This document shows positions 49,639-59,477 of a stretch of DNA of 64,000 bases, in pieces. Origin of the DNA: Helicobacter_D sp964464895 (GTDB lineage: Bacteria; Campylobacterota; Campylobacteria; Campylobacterales; Helicobacteraceae); NCBI GenBank assembly GCA_964464895.1, contig CAYXGY010000001.1, positions 62,001-126,000 on the forward strand, written 5' to 3'. Under the pieces are notes generated by a model, which searched no databases, had not been told where the DNA came from, and saw only the letters and a list, made by a program, of their open reading frames with translations. Within the stretch, counting starts at the first letter, position 1; each line of letters starts with the position of its first letter. The position numbers were made by a program, and so were the translations under genes.

Positions 49639-51509
49639 TAATCTTTATCCTTTAGATGTAGAATTTGTTGTGTCAGTTGAGGGGTGCTTAACCCTAGTTG
49701 TTCTTCCACTTCTTCTACCTTGCCGTGAGAGATGAAAGAATCTCCAAACTCAAAAGAATGGATTTTGACTTTTAGATGATACTCTTGTGCGAATGCACTT
49801 AGGATATGCCCCACGCCACCGATTTTTGCGCTATCGCTAAAAACAAACCAATGAGAGTGAGATTCTGCAAGATGAAGCAGAGATTCTCTATCTAAAGGCT
49901 TGATGAAACGCAAATCCACAAGCGTGCAAGGAATGTTTCGCGCTTCTAGCTCTAGCAGGCAGGCATATGCGCGTCCCACGCCATTGCCATAACCAAGTAA
50001 GAGAATTGTGTTTTGAGATTCTTTTAAAATTTCTAATTTGCCTAGTGTAAAAGGGCTTGAAGGGAAAATATCCTCCTCAAGTTTAAAGGATTTTCTAGGA
50101 TAACGAAAGGCACAAGGAGCATTTGAAAGTTCATTGGCAAAATGCACTGCAAGCCTTAAAGTCGCTTGGTCTCGGGGTGCAAAAAGCACGAAATGCGGAA
50201 TCATATTTAGATATGCAATGTCAAAGACGCCTTGATGTGTTTCTCCGTCTTCTCCTACGATTCCTGCGCGGTCAATCGCAAACTTCACAGGCATTTGCAT
50301 AATACCTACATCATGGACGATTTGGTCAAAGGCGCGTTGGAGAAAAGTAGAATAAATTACGACAAAAGGTTTAAATCCTTCCTTAGCAAGAGAACTTGCC
50401 TGTGTGGTGGCGTGTTGTTCTGCTATGGCAACATCCCAGAAACGTTCGGGAAAATGTTTGATGAGAGAATCAAGCCCTGTACCACTAGGCATTGCCGCGG
50501 TGATTCCAACGACTTTGGAATCCTTTTGGGCAATCTCTAGCAGAGTTTGGGAAAAGATTTGTGTCGGAGATTTTGCGCTATTTTTGGCTAATGCTGCGCC
50601 ATTTTGTCTATCAAAAGGGCTCACGCCGTGCCATTGTTCTAAATGTCCTTCTGCTATGGGATAACCCTTGCCTTTGAGGGTTTGAGCATGTACTACAATG
50701 GGTTTTTGAATGCTTTTTGCAAGACGCAAGGCTTTGATGATTTCTTTTAAATTATGCCCATCAATGGGTCCGATATAATCCAATCCAAGCTCTTCAAACA
50801 GCATTCCGGGCGTGATAAGCTTGATAGATTCTTCAAATCGCTTTGCGAGATAAGTTGCATTGGGCATATTGTTGATTACACTTCCAATCTTATTTTTGAT
50901 ATTTTGGGTGAATTTACCCGCAATCGTTTGGGAGAGATATTTGCTGATTGCCCCGATAGGCTCTGCAATGCTCATTTCATTATCATTGAGAATAATCACC
51001 ATAGGATACTTTCTATCCCCAAGCTCGTTTAAGGCTTCATAAGCAAGCCCCGCACTCATTGCTCCATCGCCAATTAAAATCACAGGAATATTTTCTACGC
51101 CTTTAAGGTAAAAGGCTTTGGCGACACCTACACCTAAGGAAATAGAAGTGGAGCTATGCCCCGCAATAAAGTAATCTTGGTCGCTTTCGCTTGGTTTAGT
51201 AAATCCGCTAATACCTTGCCTTTGACGCAAAGTTTCAAAAGAATCCCAACGTCCTGTCAATAGTTTGTGGGCATAGGCTTGATGACTGACATCAAAGATA
51301 AAAGGGTCTTGAGGATTATTAAAAACGCAGTGCATACCGATAATAAGCTCTACTGCCCCCAAAGTAGAGCTTAAATGTCCCCCATTCTTGGATACGACTT
51401 CTAGGATTCTATCTCGCACCTTTTGCGCAAGCTCATTGAGAGTGATAAAGTCTTCTTCGTTAAATTCTCTTTGACGTAAAAGCTCCAAATATTTAGAATC
51501 CAAAGGCAT
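49638..51509 (-). CDS. dxs: 1-deoxy-D-xylulose-5-phosphate synthase
   Basis: Thiamine-diphosphate enzyme that starts the MEP isoprenoid pathway from pyruvate and glyceraldehyde phosphate. The 623-residue protein shows the ThDP motif GDGAMSAGLAYEALN...LNDNEMSI, GHSSTSISLGVGVAKA, and the transketolase-like central domain AIAEQHATTQASSLA. Full length. It overlaps fliH and mlaA by single bases, and ispE of the same pathway lies further right at 62135. Confidence 0.95.
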   Translation of the reverse strand: MPLDSKYLELLRQREFNEEDFITLNELAQKVRDRILEVVSKNGGHLSSTLGAVELIIGMHCVFNNPQDPFIFDVSHQAYAHKLLTGRWDSFETLRQRQGISGFTKPSESDQDYFIAGHSSTSISLGVGVAKAFYLKGVENIPVILIGDGAMSAGLAYEALNELGDRKYPMVIILNDNEMSIAEPIGAISKYLSQTIAGKFTQNIKNKIGSVINNMPNATYLAKRFEESIKLITPGMLFEELGLDYIGPIDGHNLKEIIKALRLAKSIQKPIVVHAQTLKGKGYPIAEGHLEQWHGVSPFDRQNGAALAKNSAKSPTQIFSQTLLEIAQKDSKVVGITAAMPSGTGLDSLIKHFPERFWDVAIAEQHATTQASSLAKEGFKPFVVIYSTFLQRAFDQIVHDVGIMQMPVKFAIDRAGIVGEDGETHQGVFDIAYLNMIPHFVLFAPRDQATLRLAVHFANELSNAPCAFRYPRKSFKLEEDIFPSSPFTLGKLEILKESQNTILLLGYGNGVGRAYACLLELEARNIPCTLVDLRFIKPLDRESLLHLAESHSHWFVFSDSAKIGGVGHILSAFAQEYHLKVKIHSFEFGDSFISHGKVEEVEEQLGLSTPQLTQQILHLKDKD

Positions 51510-52342
51510 TATAGCTTATTCTCCAAAATAGATTTTTTCAAAGTCTCAAAGCGCATAAAAATATCCCCGTCAATATTTCCCTCATTACTCAAAATCACGA
51601 CGCCACCTTTAGAAATCGCTTGGTCAGCCTCTAGCACGACTTGGTTTAAGTCTTTGAGGGATTCTTTTAATTCCTCTAAATCGCCGGGAAAAACCTTAAG
51701 CGTTACTTGCGTATTTTGTGATAAATCTTGTAAAAGTGTGCGTGCTAGGGACGAGGCAATCTTCGCACTATTAGTGCTGATTTCCGCTGCGATGACTTCT
51801 CTTGCAATATCTAGGGCAATGGAGCTTAATTCTTTTTCTAAGCCTAGAATGTGATTTTTAGATTCTGTGATATTGCTATCAATGCGCTGAATACTCAATG
51901 CGTAGAGTTCTCTTTGGCTATTAATTTGTGCTTCTAGCTCTTGTTTGGCTTTTTGATAGCCTTCGTTAAAGCCTTGTTCTTTTGCTTCAGCTTTAGCAGA
52001 ATTGACTTTTTCGCTAATCTCTTTTTCTTGTTTATCAAATCGTTCTTGTAGTTTTTGTAAAGATTGTGCTAACACATCACTTTTTTGTAGAATCTTATCA
52101 ATCACTTCAGTTTCAAATAGCTTTAAAGCGGGCGCATCAATGCTTGGTTCTGCTTGTTTTGGTGGTTCTACTGTTTGCATTGTGGGCTGTGGTGTCTCAA
52201 TGACTTGAGATTCTGCATTGGATTGTGCAGGAGTTTCTGATTTATTAGAAATTTCCATATTTCTAAAGTTATATTTTTTAATGTCATGCCGCTCTTTGTG
52301 TGCTTCTGTAATAATGTTTTCGTGTTCATTAATGTTATTCAA
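51509..52342 (-). CDS. fliH: flagellar assembly protein FliH
   Basis: Regulates the FliI ATPase and delivers it to the export gate. The 277-residue protein has a disordered N-terminal region (about 1-80, Gln/Pro/Glu-rich), a long coiled coil (about 90-180) and a C-terminal globular domain related to the V-type ATPase stalk (SIALDIAREVIAAEIST, GGVVILSNEGNIDGDI). It overlaps fliG by eight bases. FliI is not encoded here. Confidence 0.85.
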   Translation of the reverse strand: MNNINEHENIITEAHKERHDIKKYNFRNMEISNKSETPAQSNAESQVIETPQPTMQTVEPPKQAEPSIDAPALKLFETEVIDKILQKSDVLAQSLQKLQERFDKQEKEISEKVNSAKAEAKEQGFNEGYQKAKQELEAQINSQRELYALSIQRIDSNITESKNHILGLEKELSSIALDIAREVIAAEISTNSAKIASSLARTLLQDLSQNTQVTLKVFPGDLEELKESLKDLNQVVLEADQAISKGGVVILSNEGNIDGDIFMRFETLKKSILENKL

Positions 52343-53369
52343 TGGTATCCTCTTGTTCTCCGATTTGGATAATGCCTTGTTCTGAAAGCGATTGGACGGT
52401 TTCTACGATTCTACGTTGAGCCGCTTCAACATCTTTGACTTTTACCGCACCTAAAAATTGCATTTCCTCTAAGAATTGTTCTCCCGCCCTTTGCGACATA
52501 TTGGACATAAATTTTTGCTTTAGCTCTTCTGGGGAAGCCTTGAGTGCCAAAATCAAATCTTTTTTGTCAATGATTTTTAAAATTTCACGAATCGCATTAT
52601 TATCTAGTTTTTCAATATCTTCGAAAGTAAACATCATCTCTTTGATTGCCGCAGCTAATTGGTCATCAATTTGTTCAATATAGGCAATCGTTGCTTTGGC
52701 TGCTTTTTGTCCTAAGCGGTTGAAAACTTCCGCAACTGCACGGATTCCACCCACTTCTACTTTATAACTTGTGAGAGATTCTAGTTTGTTTTCTAGCACC
52801 GTAGAAACACGTTTGACGACATTGGGAGAAATATCACCTAAGTTTGCCATACGAATCGCAATTTCTGCCCGCAAATCATCAGAGAAGAAGTTTAATGTCT
52901 CTGCGGCATTTGTCGGGTCCATATGCGCTAGAATCAAAGCAATCGTTTGTGGGTGTTCGTGAATAATAAAGTCTGAAAGTTGTTGTGGGCGCACACGAGA
53001 AAGGTAAGCAAAGTTTTGGGAAGATTGCATAGATTTGGCAAGCTTGTCCAAAACCTTTTTTGCCGCTTCTGGTCCTAATGTGCGGTAAAGCAATTCTTTG
53101 GCATATTCAAAACCACCAGTAGAAATATATTGATTGGATTGGAAGATTGCATAAAATTCCTCTAAAACTGCTCCTCCAAGTGCTTTATCTATTCCTGAAT
53201 TTTGAGCAATATATTTAGAAACTTCCGTGATAGAATCCAAGTCTAGGTTTGAAAAAATTTCACCTGTGATTTCATCACCCAATTGCACAAGTAGAATCGC
53301 AATTTTCTCTGCCATTGAAAATTCATCATATTGTGCTTGTTGGCGCGGACTTAGTGTAATAGAAGGCAT
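52335..53369 (-). CDS. fliG: flagellar motor switch protein FliG
   Basis: Rotor protein at the MS ring; its C-terminal domain meets the stator and determines torque. The 344-residue protein has FliG-N, FliG-M with the EHPQ motif (IIHEHPQTIALILAHM) and FliG-C with the charged torque helix (ALKASPEELKQKFMSNMSQR). Standard length. It overlaps fliF by one base. Confidence 0.95.
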   Translation of the reverse strand: MPSITLSPRQQAQYDEFSMAEKIAILLVQLGDEITGEIFSNLDLDSITEVSKYIAQNSGIDKALGGAVLEEFYAIFQSNQYISTGGFEYAKELLYRTLGPEAAKKVLDKLAKSMQSSQNFAYLSRVRPQQLSDFIIHEHPQTIALILAHMDPTNAAETLNFFSDDLRAEIAIRMANLGDISPNVVKRVSTVLENKLESLTSYKVEVGGIRAVAEVFNRLGQKAAKATIAYIEQIDDQLAAAIKEMMFTFEDIEKLDNNAIREILKIIDKKDLILALKASPEELKQKFMSNMSQRAGEQFLEEMQFLGAVKVKDVEAAQRRIVETVQSLSEQGIIQIGEQEDTIE

Positions 53370-55087
53370 TAGTGTTTTCCTCCTCCACCCATATTTTCAA
53401 GTCCTAGTTCATCATGCACTAGGGTTTGAAAGAGATTCGCAAGTTCAGCTGGTTTCTCCATTGCAATTTCCTTGATTTTTTCTAGCAAGACATTGTATTT
53501 GATTTCGTCTTCATTTCCTCCGCCAAAGCCAAGTTGGTCTTCAATTCTACGACGCACTTCATTCAACCTATCACTATTTTCTTCCTCATCTTCGTCAATC
53601 TTAATGAGAGAATCAAGCTCTTCTTCTTCATCTGCTCTTGCCTCAAGCATACGCTCACTAAAGGGCACAATGACTTTTTTGTAGAAGAAGAAGAGAATCA
53701 AGCCCACAATTGCATATTTAAGCAATGGCATAAAAGGTGCTAAGAGGGCAGATGCACCCTCTAAGAATCGCTCCAAAGGCGTGCGTGCTTTGAATCCGGA
53801 GAGTTGCCCATTGAGTTGGAAATTGCTTACAGAGACTTCATCTCCTCTTTGCTGACTATAACCAATGGCTTGACGCACGAGGGCTGAAATCTGCTCCATT
53901 TCCTCGTCGCTAAGTGCGGTGTATTCTAGTTTTTCCACTCCCTCTTCATCTAATTGACGAGAATATTTACCATCTACGACAACAGCAGCAGAGAGCCTAC
54001 GAATCGTGGCAAACTCCCCTTTGATATTGGAAATTGTTTTGCTAATTTCAAAATTGGTAGTATTTTGAGTTTTTTCATATCTTTCTTTTGTGTCCTCATC
54101 TTCTAGCCCTTGCACAGGTCCGATATTACTGACAACACCCGGAACTCCTCCAATTTCTTTTGGACGAAATCCCTCACGTTTTTCCTCTAAGTCTTGAATG
54201 CTTCGCACGACATTATTGGGGTCATAATATTCTTGCGTACTTTCTTTTTGTGCAAAGTCAAATTCTGCGGTAACCTTTGCGACAACACCTTCTCTTCCTC
54301 CTGTAATGGGTGCTAGGATATTGACGATTTTTTCTTCCAAGGTTTGTTCAAAATTTGTTTTATAACGCAACTGCGCAGCGGCAAGCTCACGCGCACCTCC
54401 TAGCTCATCTAATTCACTTAAGGGCTCGCCTTTTTCATTGACGACTTCTACATTTTCAACGGTTAAATTTGGAATCGCAGAGGAAACAATGTTTTTGATT
54501 CCTGAAATTTGTTTTGGAGTCAAGGCTTGTGCGGGCTTAAAAACAAGCACGACGGAAGCAGTAGGAGGTGTTTGCTCACTGACAAAAACGGTTTTTTCAG
54601 GTTGTGCTAAATGCACGGTTGCTTTTTGAATGGGTGCTAAACTCTCAATTGTGCGGGACAATTCTCCCTCAAGCGCACGCAAATATTTAATGCGTTGGTC
54701 AAAATCGGTCGCACCGAAGTCTTTAGTGTCAAAAATCTCAAAACCGATTTTGCTACTTTTTGGGATTCCGTTGCTTGCTAACTTCATTCTCTGTTCATAA
54801 ACGGATTCTTGAGGAATTAGAATCGTATTGTCTTTGGGGATTTGATAGGGGATTCTATCTTGTTGGAGTTGCTGAACGATGAGTGCGCCATCTTCTGGGC
54901 TTACTCCTTCAAACAATACCGCATAACCCGGATATAAGACACCTGCTTTATTAGAAGAATTCCAAACCACAAGGGCGGAGATGAAGCCAACTACCGCAAC
55001 GATTGTTGCTAAGATAACAATTTTTTGTTTTTGATTAAGCCGCTTATAGAGGCTTCTAATTTGTTCAAATAATGCTTTTAAATCCAA
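53369..55087 (-). CDS. fliF: flagellar MS-ring protein FliF
   Basis: Forms the inner-membrane ring of the motor. The 572-residue protein has an N-terminal transmembrane helix (about 24-46), the ring-building motifs (PEDGALIVQQLQQDRIPYQ, FDQRIKYLRALEGELSRTIE, PTASVVLV), a second transmembrane helix (about 440-460) and a C-terminal FliG-binding tail (IKEIAMEKPAELANLFQTLV). Nine bases follow the hisC stop. Confidence 0.95.
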   Translation of the reverse strand: MDLKALFEQIRSLYKRLNQKQKIVILATIVAVVGFISALVVWNSSNKAGVLYPGYAVLFEGVSPEDGALIVQQLQQDRIPYQIPKDNTILIPQESVYEQRMKLASNGIPKSSKIGFEIFDTKDFGATDFDQRIKYLRALEGELSRTIESLAPIQKATVHLAQPEKTVFVSEQTPPTASVVLVFKPAQALTPKQISGIKNIVSSAIPNLTVENVEVVNEKGEPLSELDELGGARELAAAQLRYKTNFEQTLEEKIVNILAPITGGREGVVAKVTAEFDFAQKESTQEYYDPNNVVRSIQDLEEKREGFRPKEIGGVPGVVSNIGPVQGLEDEDTKERYEKTQNTTNFEISKTISNIKGEFATIRRLSAAVVVDGKYSRQLDEEGVEKLEYTALSDEEMEQISALVRQAIGYSQQRGDEVSVSNFQLNGQLSGFKARTPLERFLEGASALLAPFMPLLKYAIVGLILFFFYKKVIVPFSERMLEARADEEEELDSLIKIDEDEEENSDRLNEVRRRIEDQLGFGGGNEDEIKYNVLLEKIKEIAMEKPAELANLFQTLVHDELGLENMGGGGKH

Positions 55088-55096
55088 TGCTTAATC

Positions 55097-56200
55097 CTAC
55101 TTTTGAACTAAATATTGATGAAAAAGTGTGAAAAACTTTTTGTTTTGTGTCTCTGTGCCCAAAGTAATGCGAATCGCATTTAAGCCATACGAAGCAAGGT
55201 TTCTAACAATCATGCCTTTTTGCAAAAGATAGTCTGCAATTTGGGTGGAATTGAGAGATTCTTCAAAATAATAAGTGATGAAATTAGTAAAACTCGGGGT
55301 ATATTGAAAGCTTTTTTCTTGGGCGAATTTTTCAAACTCTAGCATTTGGGTAAGATTGTTTTGAATACTTTTTTTGATGTGTTCTTGGTCTTTTAGAGCT
55401 TCAATAGCCGCAGCTAAGGATAAAGTTGTGATATTGAAAGGTGGGCGAAGCTTTAAAAGGGCTTGGATAATTTCTTCTCTTGCGATTCCATAACCTACGC
55501 GCATACCTCCCAATCCATAAGCTTTAGAAAAAGTTCCTAAATAAATTGCATTAGGGAATGCCTCAATGAGGGATTTTGGATTAATTTCCTTGTTGGAATC
55601 TTTGGCTTTGGCGTATTCTTGATAAGCCCCGTCAATGACGACCAAGCAATCTTTGTCTATTTGCTTTAAGAAATCAAAGGTTTCTTTTGCGTCTAAACAT
55701 TCCCCTAAAGGATTATTGGGGATACAAAGGAAAATGATTTGCGGTTTGTGTTGTTGATAGGATTCTAAAAATTCCTTTAGATTGTGCTCATGACTTGCTG
55801 TGCGAATGACTTGTGCGCCTACGGCTTTGGCATAGACTTCATACATTGCAAAAGTCGTTTTTGCCATTAAGATTTTGCTGTTTTGATTGGCTTTAGCGTG
55901 GATACAAAACTCAATGATTTGGTCGCTTCCTGAACCAATAATCACCTCTTTGTTTTGCACATTATAATATTTACTTAAAGAGTCTTTTAAAGCAAACATA
56001 GAATCATCGGGATATAAATGCGCATTGCAAGCATTTTTGATGATTGTTTCTATGACTTTGGGGCTTGCACCTAGTGGATTTTCATTAGAGGCAAGTTTGA
56101 TGATTTCATTTTCTGGGATTCCAAACTCTCTTACAACGAGTTCAATAGGTTTTCCCGCTTCGTAGGTTTTAATAGAATCAAGCGTGGTGTTAAAAGTCAT
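55097..56200 (-). CDS. hisC: histidinol-phosphate aminotransferase
   Basis: PLP aminotransferase, fold type I, for the seventh step of histidine synthesis. The 367-residue protein has the PLP-binding lysine in GTFSKAYGLGGMRVGYGIA, IIGSGSDQIIEF, CIPNNPLGE and VIDGAYQEYA. It heads the fliF-fliG-fliH-dxs-mla run; the same hisC-fliF neighbourhood occurs in Campylobacter. Confidence 0.9.
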   Translation of the reverse strand: MTFNTTLDSIKTYEAGKPIELVVREFGIPENEIIKLASNENPLGASPKVIETIIKNACNAHLYPDDSMFALKDSLSKYYNVQNKEVIIGSGSDQIIEFCIHAKANQNSKILMAKTTFAMYEVYAKAVGAQVIRTASHEHNLKEFLESYQQHKPQIIFLCIPNNPLGECLDAKETFDFLKQIDKDCLVVIDGAYQEYAKAKDSNKEINPKSLIEAFPNAIYLGTFSKAYGLGGMRVGYGIAREEIIQALLKLRPPFNITTLSLAAAIEALKDQEHIKKSIQNNLTQMLEFEKFAQEKSFQYTPSFTNFITYYFEESLNSTQIADYLLQKGMIVRNLASYGLNAIRITLGTETQNKKFFTLFHQYLVQK

Positions 56201-56231
56201 CTAAATACCCTAAAATTAAAATAACTTTGCT

Positions 56232-56240
56232 ATTGTAGCA
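56232..56240 (-). promoter_or_regulatory. extended -10 for the hisC-fliF-dxs-mla run
   Basis: On the minus strand TGCTACAAT, 32 to 40 bases before the hisC ATG. It would drive the whole leftward run down to the RND permease gene unless internal promoters exist. No sigma54-type GG-N10-GC pattern was seen here, in line with FliF/FliG being early flagellar genes. Confidence 0.4.
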
Positions 56241-56266
56241 AAATTTAGCCAATAAGACGCAAAAAT

Positions 56267-57703
56267 TTATAAAATCATACGCATCATATCAATAAATTGG
56301 TCTATGCTACCTTTGATAACAAAATAAGAGATTCCATCTTTCTTGGCATTTTGCAGAATTTCTTCTTCCATTTCTTTGGGAATAATCGCGCAGAAAATAG
56401 GTGTGCCAACAGAATCTTTAAACATCTCAATATATTTTTGCCTAAAGTTTAAAATATTCATTTCTTTTACTTCCCACTCCATTACAACAATATGAATTTC
56501 TGCGGGATGAGACAAACGTAAATTATCGCGCGGGTCGTTAGAAGTGGAAACTTGCAGACTATTGTCAAAATTTTTTAGATATTCTTTGTAATATTTGCTG
56601 TCTTTGGGGTCTTCTTGAATTAAGAGAATATTTTTTTTGGAAAATGCTTCAAGGTATTTTAATAAATCAAAAAGCCCTTTAGTTTCTTTGCTTAGTTTAT
56701 TATGGTCTAAACTGCGTAGGAAGTATTTGAGAAAAGTTTTAGAACTATAAGTACCTGTAATGCCCGCTTCAATAAAGAATCTTCGCACACTTAAACTACG
56801 TTTTGCCCGCTGCCACAATAAAGAATCCAAATCATAGGCTTTGGCATTTAAAAGTTTAATAAAGTCTTGTTTCAATTCTTTTGTAAGGGGTAGATAACTT
56901 TTTAAAAATGGCTCAAAGAATTTTTCTGAAAAATCCTCTCCCGCTTTGGTGATTTTTGCTAATTTTTCTTTTTGCTGTGAGAGATAGTGAAGTAAATCCA
57001 CATAACGTTTGCGAAAGCTTTTTAAATTATTTTGTGCTTGGAGATAGCTCGCACTACTTGTGTCGTTACGTGCGGCAAATTGGTTTTCCATATTTTTGAG
57101 TGCTTGCCCCATAGAGGCTTGTTGGATTGTAGTGCTTTTGATAATAGATTGTGTGGTTTGGATTGATTCTTCGTTTTTGACAAATTCAATTTGATGCGCA
57201 AGAAAGATTTTTTCATAGGAGTATTGTGGAGGATAGGAAGATTTTTTGATAAAAGATTCATATTCTTTATCCAATTTTCCAAGCTCGGATTTTAAGTTAC
57301 TTAAAGCCAAGTTTGGAATCGTGCTATCCAACTCAAATAAGTCATTATAAGCCGTGAATAAGAATCGCTTAATGCGCAAGAAGTCCAAATCCTTTTTGGA
57401 ATTAATCTCTTTTTCATAATGTTTGATAAGATTTTCTACCCCACCAAAGTAGTCATAAATGCAGTCTTTAATGCTTTTTGTTTGGTGGATTGTAAAGTCT
57501 TCTTTTGGCTGTTTTTTGGGACGTACTACACGGACCTGTTTTTTGTCATCTGCAAGCTCAAATTCTACTTCCATATTAGGCGAAATTTCTTTGAAATCCC
57601 CGTCCCATACACGCAAATCAAATTCAAACTTACGCTTGTTGTGTGCTTGTTCAATTAAACCGCGCTTTGCTTGTGCATTTAATCCAACTAAAAAACCATT
57701 CAT
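56267..57703 (-). CDS. cold-shock-like/pseudo-receiver fusion protein, unknown
   Basis: A 478-residue cytoplasmic protein. Residues 1-60 look like a cold-shock OB fold (GFLVGLNAQAKRGLIE, MEVEFELADDKKQVRVVRP). The middle (about 80-340) is helical. The C-terminal 120 residues resemble a receiver: NILLIQEDPKD, IHIVVMEWEVKEM, PIFCAIIPKE, ISYFVIKGSIDQFI; the phospho-Asp position holds Glu/Trp, so it is not a normal phospho-acceptor. It is followed upstream by a helicase gene. An RNA- or DNA-linked regulator is possible; no family is recognised. Confidence 0.6.
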   Translation of the reverse strand: MNGFLVGLNAQAKRGLIEQAHNKRKFEFDLRVWDGDFKEISPNMEVEFELADDKKQVRVVRPKKQPKEDFTIHQTKSIKDCIYDYFGGVENLIKHYEKEINSKKDLDFLRIKRFLFTAYNDLFELDSTIPNLALSNLKSELGKLDKEYESFIKKSSYPPQYSYEKIFLAHQIEFVKNEESIQTTQSIIKSTTIQQASMGQALKNMENQFAARNDTSSASYLQAQNNLKSFRKRYVDLLHYLSQQKEKLAKITKAGEDFSEKFFEPFLKSYLPLTKELKQDFIKLLNAKAYDLDSLLWQRAKRSLSVRRFFIEAGITGTYSSKTFLKYFLRSLDHNKLSKETKGLFDLLKYLEAFSKKNILLIQEDPKDSKYYKEYLKNFDNSLQVSTSNDPRDNLRLSHPAEIHIVVMEWEVKEMNILNFRQKYIEMFKDSVGTPIFCAIIPKEMEEEILQNAKKDGISYFVIKGSIDQFIDMMRMIL

Positions 57704-57731
57704 TCATTTTGTCCCTTGTAATAAAATTTTA

Positions 57732-59477
57732 TTATATCAAAAATTTATCTGGATAAGGTTTTGCGATTCGCACCAAATCACTCAAAAATTGATTTTTTTG
57801 TTCAAGCCAATAGACTTTATCACAAACTAAAATGATTCCCTTTTTCGCTCGAGAGAGTGCGACATTGAGCGCAAAAAGCGCATTTTGATTATTAGAGTTG
57901 TTTAGATGATAGTGTAAGATAACAGGAGAAAAAAGCACATAATCAAACTCTTGTCCTTGAGAGGAATGAATCGTCCAAACACATTCTTCTTTATAAAGAG
58001 CGGGCATAAGCTTGAGAATTAACTGACGTTGATTGACAAAAGGAGTAAGAATCGCAAAATCTTGATGTGTGTTAAGAAATTCACGCGCTAAATTGCAACA
58101 TTGCAGTGCTTCGTTATGATTGGCTTTGTCTAAGGGTGGTGTCTTGGGCATTTGTGAAATATCTAAGCAATGCAGATAAGTATGCGTACTCAATCCTTGC
58201 AAATCGTTCTTATAAATATAGGTATTGAGTAATTGTGCGAGATTGTTGCCATAGCGATAGGTTTGTGTTAGAGTAAAGGTTTGTGCAATCGGAGGATTTT
58301 CGTTTGGCAAGGTGGAATCTAAAAAAGGGGAGTCCTCATCATCTAAGTTGCTCTGTGTTTCAAAGAATTTTTCTATAAAAAGTGCAGAATATCGCCAAAG
58401 TCTTGAAGGTTTCCATTGGGATTCTTGAGCATCAGCAGAGCCCAATAAGCACACGGGTTGGAGTTGCTTGTGGTCTCCTAGAAACGTGATAGGTTTGTTA
58501 AATGCGCAAAGTGGTAGAGTCTTAATTAAAGGAGAGAATCCTGCTTCATCAATGAAAAAGTGTTTGAAATCTATCGTATGCAAATCATTTCTGCGCAAAA
58601 AAGTATCTAAAGTCATTGCAATGACTAGGGCGTCTTGTAGAGATTTTTTATAGTCTATGGCTTTGTCTATTAGTAATAAATCGCAATTTTTGGGAAAATT
58701 TTCGGCAAATCTTTGACTAGGTGTGCCAAGTCTTAGAATCTTAGAAGTTTCAATGCCGATTTCATCTAAATTGACAATCAAAGTCGTTAAGCATTGTTCT
58801 AAGGCGTTATTTGTGGGTGCAAGAATCGCCACTTTGAGATTGGCTTTGAGATAAAACGCCAATGCGTGTAATAATACGACTTTTGTCTTGCCACTGCCCG
58901 CAGCACCCCAAACATAACAAAAAGGACTTTTAAAGATTCCCTTGAGCGCATTGAGTTGCTCTAAGTGTGGTGGGATTTGGAGCTCTTTTAGTGCGTCAAT
59001 ATCGGGATTTAAAGTAGGTGGAATCATAGGAAGCTGCAAGGAATAATCTTGTAGATAAAAATTAATGACATTTTGAACTAAGAATTTCAAATCCGAAATG
59101 AGTTGGAGTGATTCCTTTTGTTTAAATAGTTTTTCACAAAGTCTTTCCTCTACATTAAGGCTAAGCACTTTGGATTTTTCATCATAGGAGAGAATACTAA
59201 TGTTTTCTTCGGATTCTTTCTCTAGTGTAAATTCTCCTAGTGGAGTGCGGAGAATGAGCGTTTCAGTGCTTTTGAGTTTATATTCTAATTGCAAACGTAA
59301 TCCGAAAATATCTTTAGAAATATTTTGGAGTTTGATAACCTCAAATCCTTTATCATAGGTTTGCATATATTGCAGATAGTTTTCTGCTGCTTGAATCAAA
59401 AAGGCTTTGGAATGCGAATTTAAACTAAACAGGGCGCATTCCTTGATATTTATAGTATGCCGCACAAGCTCCTTCAC
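57732..59477 (-). CDS. superfamily 1 DNA/RNA helicase
   Basis: A 581-residue helicase of the SF1 (AAA_11/AAA_12, Upf1/DNA2-like) type: Walker A GAAGSGKT (191-198), motif Ia LAPTNNALEQC, Walker B FFIDEAGF, motif III FLGDHKQLQPV, IV QTYRYG, V HSSQGQEFDYVLFSP and VI NVALSRAK. The N-terminal 140 residues are specific and unassigned. The GTG start at 59477 overlaps hypD by 53 bases and has only a weak ribosome site; the true start is uncertain. Confidence 0.8.
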   Translation of the reverse strand: MKELVRHTINIKECALFSLNSHSKAFLIQAAENYLQYMQTYDKGFEVIKLQNISKDIFGLRLQLEYKLKSTETLILRTPLGEFTLEKESEENISILSYDEKSKVLSLNVEERLCEKLFKQKESLQLISDLKFLVQNVINFYLQDYSLQLPMIPPTLNPDIDALKELQIPPHLEQLNALKGIFKSPFCYVWGAAGSGKTKVVLLHALAFYLKANLKVAILAPTNNALEQCLTTLIVNLDEIGIETSKILRLGTPSQRFAENFPKNCDLLLIDKAIDYKKSLQDALVIAMTLDTFLRRNDLHTIDFKHFFIDEAGFSPLIKTLPLCAFNKPITFLGDHKQLQPVCLLGSADAQESQWKPSRLWRYSALFIEKFFETQSNLDDEDSPFLDSTLPNENPPIAQTFTLTQTYRYGNNLAQLLNTYIYKNDLQGLSTHTYLHCLDISQMPKTPPLDKANHNEALQCCNLAREFLNTHQDFAILTPFVNQRQLILKLMPALYKEECVWTIHSSQGQEFDYVLFSPVILHYHLNNSNNQNALFALNVALSRAKKGIILVCDKVYWLEQKNQFLSDLVRIAKPYPDKFLI

